From assembly GCA_012510935.1 (NCBI GenBank), contig JAAZHB010000074.1, forward strand, positions 1-14,471: a stretch of 14,471 nucleotides of DNA. Direction: 5' to 3'. The first letter of the stretch is position 1; every line of letters starts with the position of its first letter. The notes under the pieces were generated by a model. It saw only the letters and a list, made by a program, of their open reading frames with translations, was not told the DNA's origin and did not search any database. The DNA is from Clostridiales bacterium (GTDB lineage Bacteria > Bacillota_A > Clostridia > Peptostreptococcales > Anaerovoracaceae). Position numbers and translations under genes: made by a program. Positions 1 through 8,411 of this stretch are shown here, in pieces.

Positions 1-351
1 AATGAGAAGGGCAGAGTAATTATGTATGCCGATTCAATAAGTGCGGCGATGAGATACACAATTGATGAGACAGAGAGAAGAAGAAAGATTCAAGATGAGT
101 TTAACAAGTCGCATGGAATAACACCGAAGACGATAGTCAAACCAATTCGAGATGTTATTGAAGCGTCAAAGGAATACACAGGAGAGACGAACTATAAAGA
201 TCCTAAGTCAATGACAACGGCAGAACTCCAACAGACTATTCGTGACCTTGAGAAGAACATGAAGGACGCTGCAAAGAATCTAGACTTTGAGAGGGCTGCT
301 GAGCTTAGGGACCTTTTATTTGATCTTAAGACTAGCAAGCGAAGCAAATAA
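1..351 (+). CDS. uvrB: UvrABC system protein B, C-terminal fragment (5' end outside window)
   Basis: This is the last 116 residues of UvrB, the DNA-damage-verifying helicase-like subunit of nucleotide excision repair, which receives DNA from UvrA and recruits UvrC. The frame is open from the first base and reads NEKGRVIMYADSIS, the conserved end of the helicase core (GRVIMYAD, then a variant of the usual SM..AI.ET.RRR stretch). The next segment (YNKxHGITPxTI-like, here FNKSHGITPKTIVKPI) is also typical of UvrB. The final ~40 residues (ELQQTIRDLEKNMKDAAKNL, then FERAAELRD) form the UVR coiled-coil that contacts UvrC. The stop is TAA at 349-351. uvrA follows after 61 nt on the same strand, the usual uvrB-uvrA order. 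No terminator is visible between them, so they are probably co-transcribed. Confidence 0.97.
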   Translation, partial: NEKGRVIMYADSISAAMRYTIDETERRRKIQDEFNKSHGITPKTIVKPIRDVIEASKEYTGETNYKDPKSMTTAELQQTIRDLEKNMKDAAKNLDFERAAELRDLLFDLKTSKRSK

Positions 352-412
352 GGGTGTAGCTGTAAGTAAGATATTACATGGTTGAATCTTTTAACATGAG
401 GTAAAGATTAAG

Positions 413-3280
413 GTGGAGAGAAATATAGTAATTAAAGGTGCAAAAGAGCACAATCTTAAGGGTATTGATGTAACAATTCCTAGAGATAAGATGGTCGTAA
501 TGACGGGACTTTCTGGTTCTGGCAAATCGTCACTTGCTTTTGATACAATTTATGCAGAGGGGCAGAAGAAGTATGTAGAGAGCTTGTCATCATATGCAAG
601 GCAGTTCCTTGGACTGATGAAGAAACCTGATGTTGAGTTAATAGAGGGACTTTCGCCAGCTATTAGTATTGACCAGAAGACAACTAACAAGAACCCTAGA
701 TCAACTGTTGGAACAGTAACTGAGATATATGATTACCTAAGACTGATGTATGCCAGAATTGGAGTACCACATTGTCCGATTTGCGGAAGAATTATTACAA
801 AGCAGTCAGTAGACTATATTGTAGATAAGATTAGGACATACGGAGAGGGAACTAGGGTAACAGTCCTCGCTCCGATAATAAAGGACCGGAAGGGCGAACA
901 TAAAGCAATTTTTGCAAGAATACAAAGAGATGGATATACAAAGGTCAGGGTGGATGGAGAGATTAAAAGACTCGACGAAGAACCTATAGAACTAGCAAAG
1001 AACAACAAGCATGTCATAGAGATAGTAATAGATAGAATAATAGTACGAGAAGATAATAGAGGGCGTCTTGCAGAGGCGGTTGAACTTGCAGTGCGCGAAG
1101 GTGAGAATCTGTGTACGGTTTTAATTTCAACTCCAGAGGATAAGGAGAGTGAGAAACGAAAAGAATTTGAAGAGGTTTTCAGTACTGAACTAGCATGCCC
1201 GGAACATGGCGTTAGCATTCCAGAAATGGAACCTAGAATGTTCTCTTTCAATAACCCTTTTGGAGCTTGTGATAACTGCAGCGGTTTAGGCTATACATTG
1301 TCAATCTCGGAGAAGGCGGTAGTTTCGGATCCGAATAAGAGCATCTTAAATGGAGCTCTTGGTAATGTGTTTGCGTCACTAGACGCTATGGGATTCTATA
1401 GACAAATGCTTCAACAGCTGGCGATTGATCATAAGACAGACTTAACAGTTCCATATAAGGAATTGCCAGAGGACTTTCTTAAAGAACTTCTGCATGGTAC
1501 AGGAGAACGCAAGCTAAAGTACACATACACCAATAAAAGTGGCCGGATTTCTCATATGAACCACACCTTTGAAGGAGTACTGCCAAGCCTCGAAAGACGC
1601 TGGGGAGAGACAAACTCGGAATATATCAAGAAGAAAATCACTGATCTGATGACTGAGACAGAATGCCCTGTGTGTAAAGGTAAGAAGCTTAAAGACATAG
1701 TGCTGGCGGTTACAGTAGGAGGAATTAATATCATAGATTTTACTGATATGTCGGTACTTGACGCATTGGATTTTACAAAGAATCTTGAAGAGACTCTGCC
1801 TGAACGGGACCGTAAAATTGCCGCTATGATATTAAGAGAGATTGAGTTAAGACTCAAGTTCCTAAAGGATGTAGGCCTTGGCTACCTTACTTTATCTCGT
1901 TCAGCAGGCACATTGTCAGGTGGAGAGTCTCAAAGAATCAGACTTGCAACACAGATTGGAAGCGGACTAGTTGGAGTCCTATACATTCTCGACGAGCCGA
2001 GCATAGGTTTACATCAAAGAGATAACGACAAGCTGTTAGCTTCTCTTCGCAACTTAACTGAAATGGGAAATACTCTCATCATAGTTGAACATGACGAGGA
2101 TACGATGTATGCGGCAGACCACATTATAGATATTGGCCCTGGGGCAGGTGTGAATGGTGGAGAACTGGTTGCACAGGGAACAGTGGAAGATATCAAGGCT
2201 TGTAAGGAGTCGATTACCGGGCAATTTCTTTCAGGGGCACGTTCTATTAGCGTACCTAAGAAGAGAAGAGAGGGAAACGGCAACTTTCTTGAGATAATAG
2301 GTGCTGAGCAGAACAATTTGAAGAATATTGATGTGAAAATCCCGCTAGGAGAGTTGGTGCTTGTTACTGGAGTATCGGGTTCTGGCAAGTCATCACTGGT
2401 GAATGAGATTCTGTACAAGGGTGTTTCGAAGGTGACAAATAGAACTACAGCTGAACCGGGCTTGCACAAAGAGATAAGAGGAATAGAGAATATCGATAAG
2501 GTTATTGATATAGATCAATCTCCAATTGGAAGAACGCCTAGAAGTAATCCTGCAACTTACACAGGTATGTTTGATCATATAAGAAATCTGTTTGAACAAC
2601 TGCCTGAGGCCAAGACTCGTGGATATAAGAGAGGGAGATTCAGCTTCAATATTAAGGGCGGAAGATGCGAGAGTTGTAAGGGCGATGGTGTTATAAAGGT
2701 TGAGATGAATTTCTTGCCGGATGTTTATGTGCCTTGTGAAGATTGTGGAGGCTCAAGATATAACAGAGAGACACTTGAAGTAAAATACAAGGGGAAGAAT
2801 ATTTCTGAAGTTCTCAATATGACAGTATCGGAAGCATTAGTGTTCTTTGAGAATCAACCATCGATTAAAAGATATCTTCAGACTTTAGATGATGTGGGGC
2901 TAGGGTATATTAGCTTGGGGCAACCTTCTACACAATTATCTGGAGGAGAAGCGCAAAGAATTAAGCTTGCAACAGAGCTTACCAAACGCAGTACTGGGAA
3001 AACTTTATACATTCTCGATGAGCCGACGACAGGTCTTCATTTTGCGGATGTAGAGAAGTTGATTTACGTAATAGATAGATTGGTTGACGAGGGTAATTCT
3101 ATTGTAATAATTGAGCACAACCTAGATGTTATCAAAAGAGCAGACTACATAATTGATTTAGGCCCTGAGGGCGGCGATATGGGAGGAAGTATTGTTGTGT
3201 GCGGAACACCTGAAGAGGTTGCTGACTATGAGGACTCATATACAGGTGAATATTTGAAGAAAGCACTTTTAAATCAATAG
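413..3280 (+). CDS. uvrA: UvrABC system protein A (excinuclease ABC subunit A)
   Basis: UvrA is the dimeric ABC-type ATPase that first recognises damage in nucleotide excision repair and loads UvrB. The 955-residue product is close to the usual ~940. Two ABC modules are visible. Walker A motifs are GLSGSGKS (residues 32-39) and GVSGSGKS (653-660); LSGGE signatures lie at 501-505 and 842-846; Walker B motifs are [12 protein letters not shown] (523-534) and [12 protein letters not shown] (865-876). Zinc-binding pairs include C121/C124, C262 with H265, C286/C289, C418/C421, and C752/C755 with C775/C778. H265 replaces one of the usual cysteines, which I believe is common in Clostridia. The start is GTG at 413, giving [15 protein letters not shown], which matches the family N terminus. 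GAGG at 398-401 is a somewhat distant ribosome binding site (11-nt spacer). No terminator is seen after the stop; the glnS promoter begins 10 nt later. Confidence 0.98.
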   Translation: MERNIVIKGAKEHNLKGIDVTIPRDKMVVMTGLSGSGKSSLAFDTIYAEGQKKYVESLSSYARQFLGLMKKPDVELIEGLSPAISIDQKTTNKNPRSTVGTVTEIYDYLRLMYARIGVPHCPICGRIITKQSVDYIVDKIRTYGEGTRVTVLAPIIKDRKGEHKAIFARIQRDGYTKVRVDGEIKRLDEEPIELAKNNKHVIEIVIDRIIVREDNRGRLAEAVELAVREGENLCTVLISTPEDKESEKRKEFEEVFSTELACPEHGVSIPEMEPRMFSFNNPFGACDNCSGLGYTLSISEKAVVSDPNKSILNGALGNVFASLDAMGFYRQMLQQLAIDHKTDLTVPYKELPEDFLKELLHGTGERKLKYTYTNKSGRISHMNHTFEGVLPSLERRWGETNSEYIKKKITDLMTETECPVCKGKKLKDIVLAVTVGGINIIDFTDMSVLDALDFTKNLEETLPERDRKIAAMILREIELRLKFLKDVGLGYLTLSRSAGTLSGGESQRIRLATQIGSGLVGVLYILDEPSIGLHQRDNDKLLASLRNLTEMGNTLIIVEHDEDTMYAADHIIDIGPGAGVNGGELVAQGTVEDIKACKESITGQFLSGARSISVPKKRREGNGNFLEIIGAEQNNLKNIDVKIPLGELVLVTGVSGSGKSSLVNEILYKGVSKVTNRTTAEPGLHKEIRGIENIDKVIDIDQSPIGRTPRSNPATYTGMFDHIRNLFEQLPEAKTRGYKRGRFSFNIKGGRCESCKGDGVIKVEMNFLPDVYVPCEDCGGSRYNRETLEVKYKGKNISEVLNMTVSEALVFFENQPSIKRYLQTLDDVGLGYISLGQPSTQLSGGEAQRIKLATELTKRSTGKTLYILDEPTTGLHFADVEKLIYVIDRLVDEGNSIVIIEHNLDVIKRADYIIDLGPEGGDMGGSIVVCGTPEEVADYEDSYTGEYLKKALLNQ

Positions 3281-3289
3281 GCCTGGTAT

Positions 3290-3319
3290 TTGTTAGAACC
3301 AAGAATTTTGTGGTATACT
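3290..3319 (+). promoter_or_regulatory. Promoter of glnS (extended -10)
   Basis: A TTGTTA -35-like box at 3290-3295 is followed after 18 nt by a TATACT -10 box at 3314-3319. TGG directly precedes the -10 (3311-3313), giving an extended TGn -10. Transcription would start near 3326, leaving a leader of only ~25 nt that holds a GGAGGA ribosome binding site (3338-3343, 7-nt spacer). The leader is far too short for a T-box, so glnS is not under tRNA-sensing control from this promoter. Confidence 0.7.
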
Positions 3320-3350
3320 AAACTATCATATTACTTCGGAGGAATATTGA

Positions 3351-5006
3351 ATGAGCAAGGTAACAAGAGAAGAATATATTGGAATGGCAACTAACTTTAT
3401 CCATGACATAATCGATGAGGATTTAGCTAGTGGAAAGCATAATGAGATAATTACAAGATTCCCACCAGAGCCTAATGGTTATTTACACATAGGACATGCT
3501 AAGTCAATTTGCTTGAACTTTGGCACAGCCTTAAAGTATAACGGAAGATGTAATTTGAGATATGATGATACAAATCCAGTGAAAGAGGATATGGAATATA
3601 TCAATTCTATTGAGGCTGATGTACGCTGGCTGGGGTTTGACTGGAATGAAAGACTATGGGCATCAAATTATTTTGATGCAATGTACGATTCAGCAGTTGA
3701 ATTAATCAAGAAGGGTAAGGCTTTTGTATGCGAACTTACTCCTGATGAGATTAGAGAATATAGGGGAACGCTAAAAAAGCCAGGCAAGGAGAGCCCTTAT
3801 AGGGATAGAAGTGTCGAAGAGAACCTAGAGCTTTTTGAGAAAATGAGAGCAGGCGGGTTTGAGGATGGCAAGGCTTGTCTTAGAGCGAAGATTGACATGT
3901 CTTCTCCTAACATCAATTTAAGAGATCCTATTATCTATAGAGTTTTGCATGCAACTCATCACAACACTGGTGATAAGTGGTGCATTTATCCAATGTACGA
4001 TTTTGCTCATCCTATTGAGGATGCAATTGAAGGCATTACACATTCAATATGTACGCTTGAGTTTGAAGATCACAGACCTCTTTATGATTGGGTAATAAAT
4101 GAGGTTGGTTTTTGGCCAAATCCTCCAAGACAGATTGAGTTTGCAAGACTCAATGTTACTTCAATGATTATGAGCAAGAGATATCTTAAGAAGCTCGTTG
4201 ATGATGAAATGGTTGATGGCTGGGATGACCCAAGATTATCAACAATTGCAGGAATTAGAAGAAGGGGTTATACGCCTGAAGCAATTCGCAAATTCTGTAA
4301 TGATATTGGAGTATCCAAGGCAGATGCGACTATTGATATTGCGCAGCTTGAGCAGTGTGTTAGAGAAGATTTGCAGAACAAGGTGCCAGCTAGGAATGTT
4401 GTAATGAATCCTATCAAGGTTATTATCGACAACTATCCGGAAGACCAGGTTGAAATGTGCACTGTTGAGAATAATGGTAAGGTCGAGGAAATGGGAACAA
4501 GAGAAGTTCCATTTGGTAAAGAACTCTGGATTGATGGAGATGACTTTATGGAGCTTCCGCCAAAGAAGTATTTCAGACTCTTCCCTGGCAATGAGGTTAG
4601 ATTCAAGGGCGCATATTTCCTAACTTGTAATGAGGTTGTTAAGAATGAGAATGGCTCAATTGTAGAAATTCATTGTACATATGATCCAGCTACAAAGAGT
4701 GGTGAATCATGTGAGCGTAAGGTAAAGGGGACTATTCATTTTGTTGAAGCTAGCACGGCTAAGAAGATAAGAATTAGAGAATATTCATACCTTATGAGAG
4801 AGGACGAGGATGGGGAGAATGAATTCAATCCAGACTCACTTATTGAGACATGGGGATATGCAGAACCTACAATTATGGATGCAGAACCTGGCGAGCGATT
4901 CCAGTTCTTCCGTAAGGGTTACTATGTTGCCGATTCAAAGTTAACAACAACAGATACTAAGGTGTTTAATAGCATCGTTGGTTTGAAGAGTTCTTGGAAA
5001 AAATAA
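3351..5006 (+). CDS. glnS: Glutaminyl-tRNA synthetase
   Basis: GlnRS is a class I aminoacyl-tRNA synthetase that attaches glutamine to tRNA(Gln) using ATP in the cytoplasm. At 551 residues it matches the E. coli enzyme closely. The Rossmann-fold signature is at residues 38-50 ([17 protein letters not shown] at 46-49). The family segment [13 protein letters not shown] lies at 68-80. The KMSKS-equivalent loop is MIMSKRYL (272-279). The C-terminal part from about residue 345 is the beta-barrel anticodon-binding region. PPEPNG with RYDDTNP identifies GlnRS rather than bacterial GluRS. The ATG at 3351 is preceded by a well-spaced GGAGGA. It is transcribed from its own promoter and closed by a hairpin at 5023-5047, so it is probably monocistronic. 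A GlnRS suggests direct Gln-tRNA(Gln) formation; whether GatCAB is also present cannot be seen here. Confidence 0.97.
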   Translation: MSKVTREEYIGMATNFIHDIIDEDLASGKHNEIITRFPPEPNGYLHIGHAKSICLNFGTALKYNGRCNLRYDDTNPVKEDMEYINSIEADVRWLGFDWNERLWASNYFDAMYDSAVELIKKGKAFVCELTPDEIREYRGTLKKPGKESPYRDRSVEENLELFEKMRAGGFEDGKACLRAKIDMSSPNINLRDPIIYRVLHATHHNTGDKWCIYPMYDFAHPIEDAIEGITHSICTLEFEDHRPLYDWVINEVGFWPNPPRQIEFARLNVTSMIMSKRYLKKLVDDEMVDGWDDPRLSTIAGIRRRGYTPEAIRKFCNDIGVSKADATIDIAQLEQCVREDLQNKVPARNVVMNPIKVIIDNYPEDQVEMCTVENNGKVEEMGTREVPFGKELWIDGDDFMELPPKKYFRLFPGNEVRFKGAYFLTCNEVVKNENGSIVEIHCTYDPATKSGESCERKVKGTIHFVEASTAKKIRIREYSYLMREDEDGENEFNPDSLIETWGYAEPTIMDAEPGERFQFFRKGYYVADSKLTTTDTKVFNSIVGLKSSWKK

Positions 5007-5022
5007 TTAATTTGATTGTTTG

Positions 5023-5047
5023 TCGCTCGTCGTATTACGGCGGGCGA
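5023..5047 (+). terminator. Hairpin terminator after glnS
   Basis: TCGCTCGTCG (5023-5032) pairs with CGGCGGGCGA (5038-5047) over 10 bp, including two G-U pairs, around a 5-nt TATTA loop. It starts 16 nt after the glnS stop. The following bases (TATTTATAAC) are only moderately T-rich, so termination may be leaky and some transcripts may read into the cell-wall pair downstream. Confidence 0.65.
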
Positions 5048-5073
5048 TATTTATAACAAATCTACGATGAAGT

Positions 5074-5096
5074 AAGTTTAGATTTAAAGTAAACTT
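5074..5096. repeat. Short inverted repeat upstream of the FHA-SEDS gene
   Basis: AAGTTTA (5074-5080) and TAAACTT (5090-5096) form a perfect 7-bp inverted repeat with a 9-nt spacer, about 34 nt before the ATG of the FHA-SEDS gene. It lies where a promoter or operator would be expected. I see no convincing -35/-10 pair between 5048 and 5115, so its role is unknown, and in AT-rich DNA it could be chance. Confidence 0.3.
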
Positions 5097-5115
5097 TGCA
5101 TCAGTGCTATTTTGC

Positions 5116-5121
5116 AAGGAG
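5116..5121 (+). promoter_or_regulatory. Ribosome binding site deciding the FHA-SEDS start
   Basis: AAGGAG at 5116-5121 sits 8 nt before ATG at 5130. An upstream in-frame TTG at 5112 would place this AAGGAG inside the coding region and has no good ribosome binding site of its own. The ATG at 5130 is therefore the preferred start. Confidence 0.75.
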
Positions 5122-5129
5122 TTGCGAAA

Positions 5130-6866
5130 ATGAGTGGAATTACGAATGCAATATTGAATATGTCAACGGAGAATCCTGTATTGGCAAAATATATTACTAC
5201 CGGGCTACGGTGGGTATTTGTTGCACTTGCAGTTTATATTTTGCTGCGAGCGATAATGTCACTTCTTTCAACGAGAGCGACGCCAGAAGTCTGGGGCTAT
5301 TTTTGTGTTGAAAATGGAATAAGTCAGCCGATAAGCCACTGGGAGAATATTGTTGGCAGGGCAAAGTCATCAGATCTTGTGGTACCACTTAAAACCGTAT
5401 CAAACACCCATGCAATAGTGACACGAAAATCGAGTGGCCGTTGGATTGTAAAGGACCTAAATTCAAAGAACGGTACGATCGTAAATGGCACGCAGCTAAT
5501 TCCAAGCAAGAGATATATTATCAATCCGGGCGATGAAATATTGATAGGAGGTGTTCCATGTACTCTAGCTGAGATTAGTTTGGAGGAGCAGAGGAACAAT
5601 AAGGAAATGAGGCTCATGGATAAGGAGCCAGTTGCACCATGGAAATTGCTTGTAGCTGTAACAGTTTTTCAAGCACTTACAATCGTGCAATTAATTATAA
5701 GCATGGGGACTGCGCTAACAACAAGTGTAATACTATCATTTGTACTTCTATGTGCGATTATGTGGGTTTATGTAGCGGTTTTTAAATCTCTTGGGAGAAA
5801 AGGTTTTGAAATAGAATTAATTGCATTTTTTATGTCGACAATCGACCTTGCAATCACTGCTTCTTCGGCACCTTCAGAGACGATAAAACAATTAATCGCA
5901 ATAGCAATGGGAATATGCTTGATGATATTTATGTGCATGGTTCTTAGAGATTTAAATAGAACTAAGAAAATAAGACCGCTTCTTGCTGGTCTATCCGTCT
6001 TGCTTCTCTTGTTCAACCTAGTCTTTGGATCGATAAAATATGGAGCTGCTAACTGGGTTTCTATTGGTGGGATTTCTTTCCAACCATCAGAGCTCGTAAA
6101 GCTTGCATTTGTATGCATAGGCGCAGCATCACTAGAGGAACTATATCAGAAGAACAACCTGTATATGTACGCAGCATTCTCACTGTTCTGCCTTGGCTCG
6201 CTTGCGGTAATGGGAGATTTTGGTACAGCATTAATATTCTTTGCCACATTCCTAGTTGTGTCATTCTTAAGAAGTGGAGACTTCTCTAAACTGATACTGA
6301 CAGTTGTTGGAGCTGGCGTTATGGGAATAATGGTATTAAGATTTAAGCCATATGTTGCAGACCGATTTGCAACATGGGGGCATGTGTGGGAGTTTGCAGA
6401 TAGCACAGGTTATCAGCAGACAAGAACTATGGCATTTGGCGCAGGAGGAGGATTGCTTGGACTAGGTGCCGGCAATGGCTCTTTGAAAAATGTTGGAGCA
6501 TCAAACACCGATTTGGTATTCGGTTTTGTAATGGAAGAGTGGGGATTTATTATTGCAGTACTTCTTGTACTCTGCTTGATTACACTATGTCTCTTTGCTG
6601 TTAACTCAATTGTTGCAGGACGTTCGACATTCTTTACAATTGGAGCATGTGGCGCGGCAACAATGCTGCTAGTGCAAACGATGCTTAATGTATTTGGAGC
6701 TGTAGACTTATTCCCGCTAACAGGAGTAACCTTCCCGCTTGTATCAACGGGTGGAACAAGCATGGTCACCTCATGGGCGATGCTCGCTTATTTCAAGGCA
6801 GCTGACATGCGAGCGGATGCTAGCTTGGCAATAAAGAAAGATGATTATTATTTGGATGAAATATAA
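5130..6866 (+). CDS. FHA domain-SEDS (FtsW/RodA-like) peptidoglycan glycosyltransferase fusion
   Basis: This is a 578-residue membrane protein joining a phosphothreonine-reading FHA domain to a SEDS-family lipid II polymerase. A membrane segment lies at ~26-46. The FHA domain (~75-148) follows, with GR (77-78), SDLV (81-84), SNTH (91-94) and NSKNGT (111-116), the residues that normally hold phosphothreonine. Multiple membrane helices run from ~171 to 556. SEDS hallmarks include GISFQPSELVKL (314-325), GDFGTAL (362-368), NTDLVFGFVMEEWGF (459-473, with D461 at the expected catalytic Asp) and TGVTFPLVSTGGTSM (531-545). The expected role is glycan-strand polymerisation together with the class B PBP encoded 14 nt downstream. 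The FHA domain implies control by a Ser/Thr kinase such as PknB/PrkC, but no kinase gene is in the window. Whether it serves elongation, division or sporulation cannot be told. Confidence 0.9.
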   Translation: MSGITNAILNMSTENPVLAKYITTGLRWVFVALAVYILLRAIMSLLSTRATPEVWGYFCVENGISQPISHWENIVGRAKSSDLVVPLKTVSNTHAIVTRKSSGRWIVKDLNSKNGTIVNGTQLIPSKRYIINPGDEILIGGVPCTLAEISLEEQRNNKEMRLMDKEPVAPWKLLVAVTVFQALTIVQLIISMGTALTTSVILSFVLLCAIMWVYVAVFKSLGRKGFEIELIAFFMSTIDLAITASSAPSETIKQLIAIAMGICLMIFMCMVLRDLNRTKKIRPLLAGLSVLLLLFNLVFGSIKYGAANWVSIGGISFQPSELVKLAFVCIGAASLEELYQKNNLYMYAAFSLFCLGSLAVMGDFGTALIFFATFLVVSFLRSGDFSKLILTVVGAGVMGIMVLRFKPYVADRFATWGHVWEFADSTGYQQTRTMAFGAGGGLLGLGAGNGSLKNVGASNTDLVFGFVMEEWGFIIAVLLVLCLITLCLFAVNSIVAGRSTFFTIGACGAATMLLVQTMLNVFGAVDLFPLTGVTFPLVSTGGTSMVTSWAMLAYFKAADMRADASLAIKKDDYYLDEI

Positions 6867-6880
6867 GGAGCCTATAAATC

Positions 6881-8212
6881 ATGCGTAAAATCGAGAAAAG
6901 AGCAACAATGTGCATAGCTCTTGCGGCGGTGCTGTTCCTTGGCATCGTAGTTTTCGGCTGGCGTTTTGTTACTAAAGGCGATGAGTGGGCTAGTTTTTAT
7001 GGCAACTCACAGATTTTTACTAATGGAAGCATTAACAGAGGTACAGTGTATGACCGTAATGGAGTATTACTCCTTAACTGCACTTCTGATGGTATGCAAT
7101 ATAATGAAGACTCTGAGTTAAGGTTGGCTACAGCACATGCTGTTGGAGACCCAGGAGGCAATATTTCTACTGGAGCTATTAATGTGTGGAGATCGCAGTT
7201 AATTGGCTATGATATCCTCAACGGAACCTACGATACTACTGCTGAGGGCAAAAAGCTGACATTAACAATCAATTCAGAAGCGAATCGTGCAGCATATGAG
7301 GCTTTGAATGGAAGAGAAGGAACTGTCGGAATAATGAACTATAAGACAGGCGAAATCGTCTGTATGGTTAGTACTCCAACAATTGATCCAGCAAATGCTG
7401 ATGCAGATCCAGGTTCTTCTGCATACTTCAACACCTTCCTTATGGGAGCGTTGACACCAGGTTCAACTTTTAAGCTGGTTACATCAGCGGCAGCATATGA
7501 CACACTAGATAATATTGAAAGTTTTTCTTTTACTTGCGATGGGGTAAATGAATATAACGGCGAGAAAATTACATGTGTTAGCCGCCACGGAACTGTAAAT
7601 TTTGAGAGTGCACTCGCTGAAAGCTGTAACGGAGCTTTTGGTGAATTGACCAGAGAGGTGGGCGCTAAGACTATGTCAGAGTATGTTGACAAGTTGGGGC
7701 TTACATCGTCTCTTGATGTAGATTCAATTCAGACAGCAAAGGGTTCCTTTACTTTTGATACAAACAATGATATCAATTTGAGCTGGGCTGGAATAGGGCA
7801 GAATGAGGATCTTGTAAATCCTTGCTCGATGTTGGTATATGTGGCATCTATTGCAAACGAAGGCGAGGCCGTTCAACCATCTTTACTTATGGAGTCAAAC
7901 TTCTTGAAGAACATTATGGGCGGCAAATCCCTGGGTAATTATCTAGATAAGGATACCGCAAATAAGCTTAAAGAGATGATGAAGAATAACGTAGTAAGCA
8001 CCTATGGAGAATCAACATTCCCAGGCTTGGACATTTATGCGAAATCGGGAACTGCTGAGGTTGGAACAGAAGAATCAAATGCATGGTTTGTTGGGTTCAT
8101 TGACAACGAAAATTGTCCATATGCATTTGTATCATGGGTAAAAGGTGGCGGTACAGGCTATACCGCAGCGGGGCCTGTAGCTAGAGCAGCCCTTAATACT
8201 TTGGTTGGATAA
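6881..8212 (+). CDS. Penicillin-binding protein, class B transpeptidase (short, PbpA-like)
   Basis: This 443-residue peptidoglycan transpeptidase is anchored by one N-terminal membrane helix (~9-30) with its catalytic domain outside. The active-site motifs are all present: STFK with nucleophile S195 (195-198), SCN (248-250) and KSGT (388-391). The region between anchor and catalytic domain is only ~100 residues. It contains NRGTVYDRNG (52-61) and LIGYDILNG (107-115) but has no room for the large dimerisation/pedestal domain of PBP2 or FtsI. That layout resembles mycobacterial PbpA. It follows the FHA-SEDS gene with AAGGAG (6865-6870) overlapping the upstream stop, so the two are co-transcribed and probably translationally linked. 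They likely act as a glycosyltransferase-transpeptidase pair. A strong hairpin terminator follows. The transpeptidase call is firm; the partner and cell-cycle role are inferred. Confidence 0.92.
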   Translation: MRKIEKRATMCIALAAVLFLGIVVFGWRFVTKGDEWASFYGNSQIFTNGSINRGTVYDRNGVLLLNCTSDGMQYNEDSELRLATAHAVGDPGGNISTGAINVWRSQLIGYDILNGTYDTTAEGKKLTLTINSEANRAAYEALNGREGTVGIMNYKTGEIVCMVSTPTIDPANADADPGSSAYFNTFLMGALTPGSTFKLVTSAAAYDTLDNIESFSFTCDGVNEYNGEKITCVSRHGTVNFESALAESCNGAFGELTREVGAKTMSEYVDKLGLTSSLDVDSIQTAKGSFTFDTNNDINLSWAGIGQNEDLVNPCSMLVYVASIANEGEAVQPSLLMESNFLKNIMGGKSLGNYLDKDTANKLKEMMKNNVVSTYGESTFPGLDIYAKSGTAEVGTEESNAWFVGFIDNENCPYAFVSWVKGGGTGYTAAGPVARAALNTLVG

Positions 8213-8232
8213 GCTGATCACTTAATAAATAT

Positions 8233-8278
8233 ACGCTGGGGGAAGTCCGAACAGGACTTGCTTCAGCGTTATTGTTTT
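8233..8278 (+). terminator. Strong intrinsic terminator after the cell-wall pair
   Basis: Arms 8233-8248 and 8254-8269 form a 16-position stem (15 pairs including two G-U, one G-G mismatch) around a GAACA loop. A T-rich run (TTATTGTTTT) follows to 8278. It lies 20 nt after the PBP stop and separates this operon from the kinase operon promoter. Confidence 0.88.
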
Positions 8279-8309
8279 GCAAAAAAAATAAAAACTGAAT
8301 ATATGAGAA

Positions 8310-8338
8310 TTGACATCAGAAAACAAAAGAATTATAAT
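8310..8338 (+). promoter_or_regulatory. Consensus sigma-A promoter of the kinase-aminotransferase-MFS operon
   Basis: A perfect TTGACA (8310-8315), a 17-nt spacer and a perfect TATAAT (8333-8338) form an ideal housekeeping promoter. An A-rich tract upstream (about 8280-8296) could act as an UP element. Transcription should start near 8345, directly before the operator at 8349. So strong a promoter normally needs a repressor. Confidence 0.92.
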
Positions 8339-8348
8339 GAAGAAAAAT

Positions 8349-8381
8349 AGAATACTGTTCTAAAGAGCAGAACATTCTGTG
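8349..8381. promoter_or_regulatory. Putative operator: AGAAT-N3-GTTCT dyad plus AGAAC half-site
   Basis: AGAAT (8349-8353), ACT, then GTTCT (8357-8361) make a near-perfect dyad. After 7 nt comes AGAAC (8369-8373), which starts a second position whose other half is not conserved (CTGTG). The two centres (8355 and 8375) are 20 bp apart, about two helical turns on the same DNA face. The site begins about +4 relative to the predicted start, a usual repressor position. The same arrangement recurs at 13777-13809. The regulator is unknown and not encoded in the window. Confidence 0.7.
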
Positions 8382-8411
8382 CGAACAAAAATTCTTTAAA
8401 GGAGGAGTTAA

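Noticed and set aside
814..1251. Open frame of 145 codons on the minus strand inside uvrA
   Set aside because: It lies wholly opposite a clear uvrA coding region, has a serine-rich low-complexity translation and no recognisable domain. It is an antisense shadow. The same holds for the other opposite-strand frames within uvrA, the FHA-SEDS gene, the PBP, buk, the aminotransferase and the MFS gene.
1196..1285. UvrA zinc module with CPEH instead of CPxC
   Set aside because: Histidine can serve as the zinc ligand, and I recall CPxHG in other Clostridial UvrA proteins. It is not a sign of inactivation.
5007..5129. Search for a dedicated promoter of the FHA-SEDS/PBP operon
   Set aside because: TATAAC at 5052-5057 and TAAACT at 5090-5095 have no acceptable -35 partner. 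Transcription may come from leaky glnS termination or from a non-sigma-A promoter that I cannot identify.
5096..5311. Small forward frame overlapping the start of the FHA-SEDS gene
   Set aside because: It overlaps the conserved coding frame of the FHA-SEDS protein, has no ribosome binding site, and its cysteine-rich translation matches nothing recognisable.
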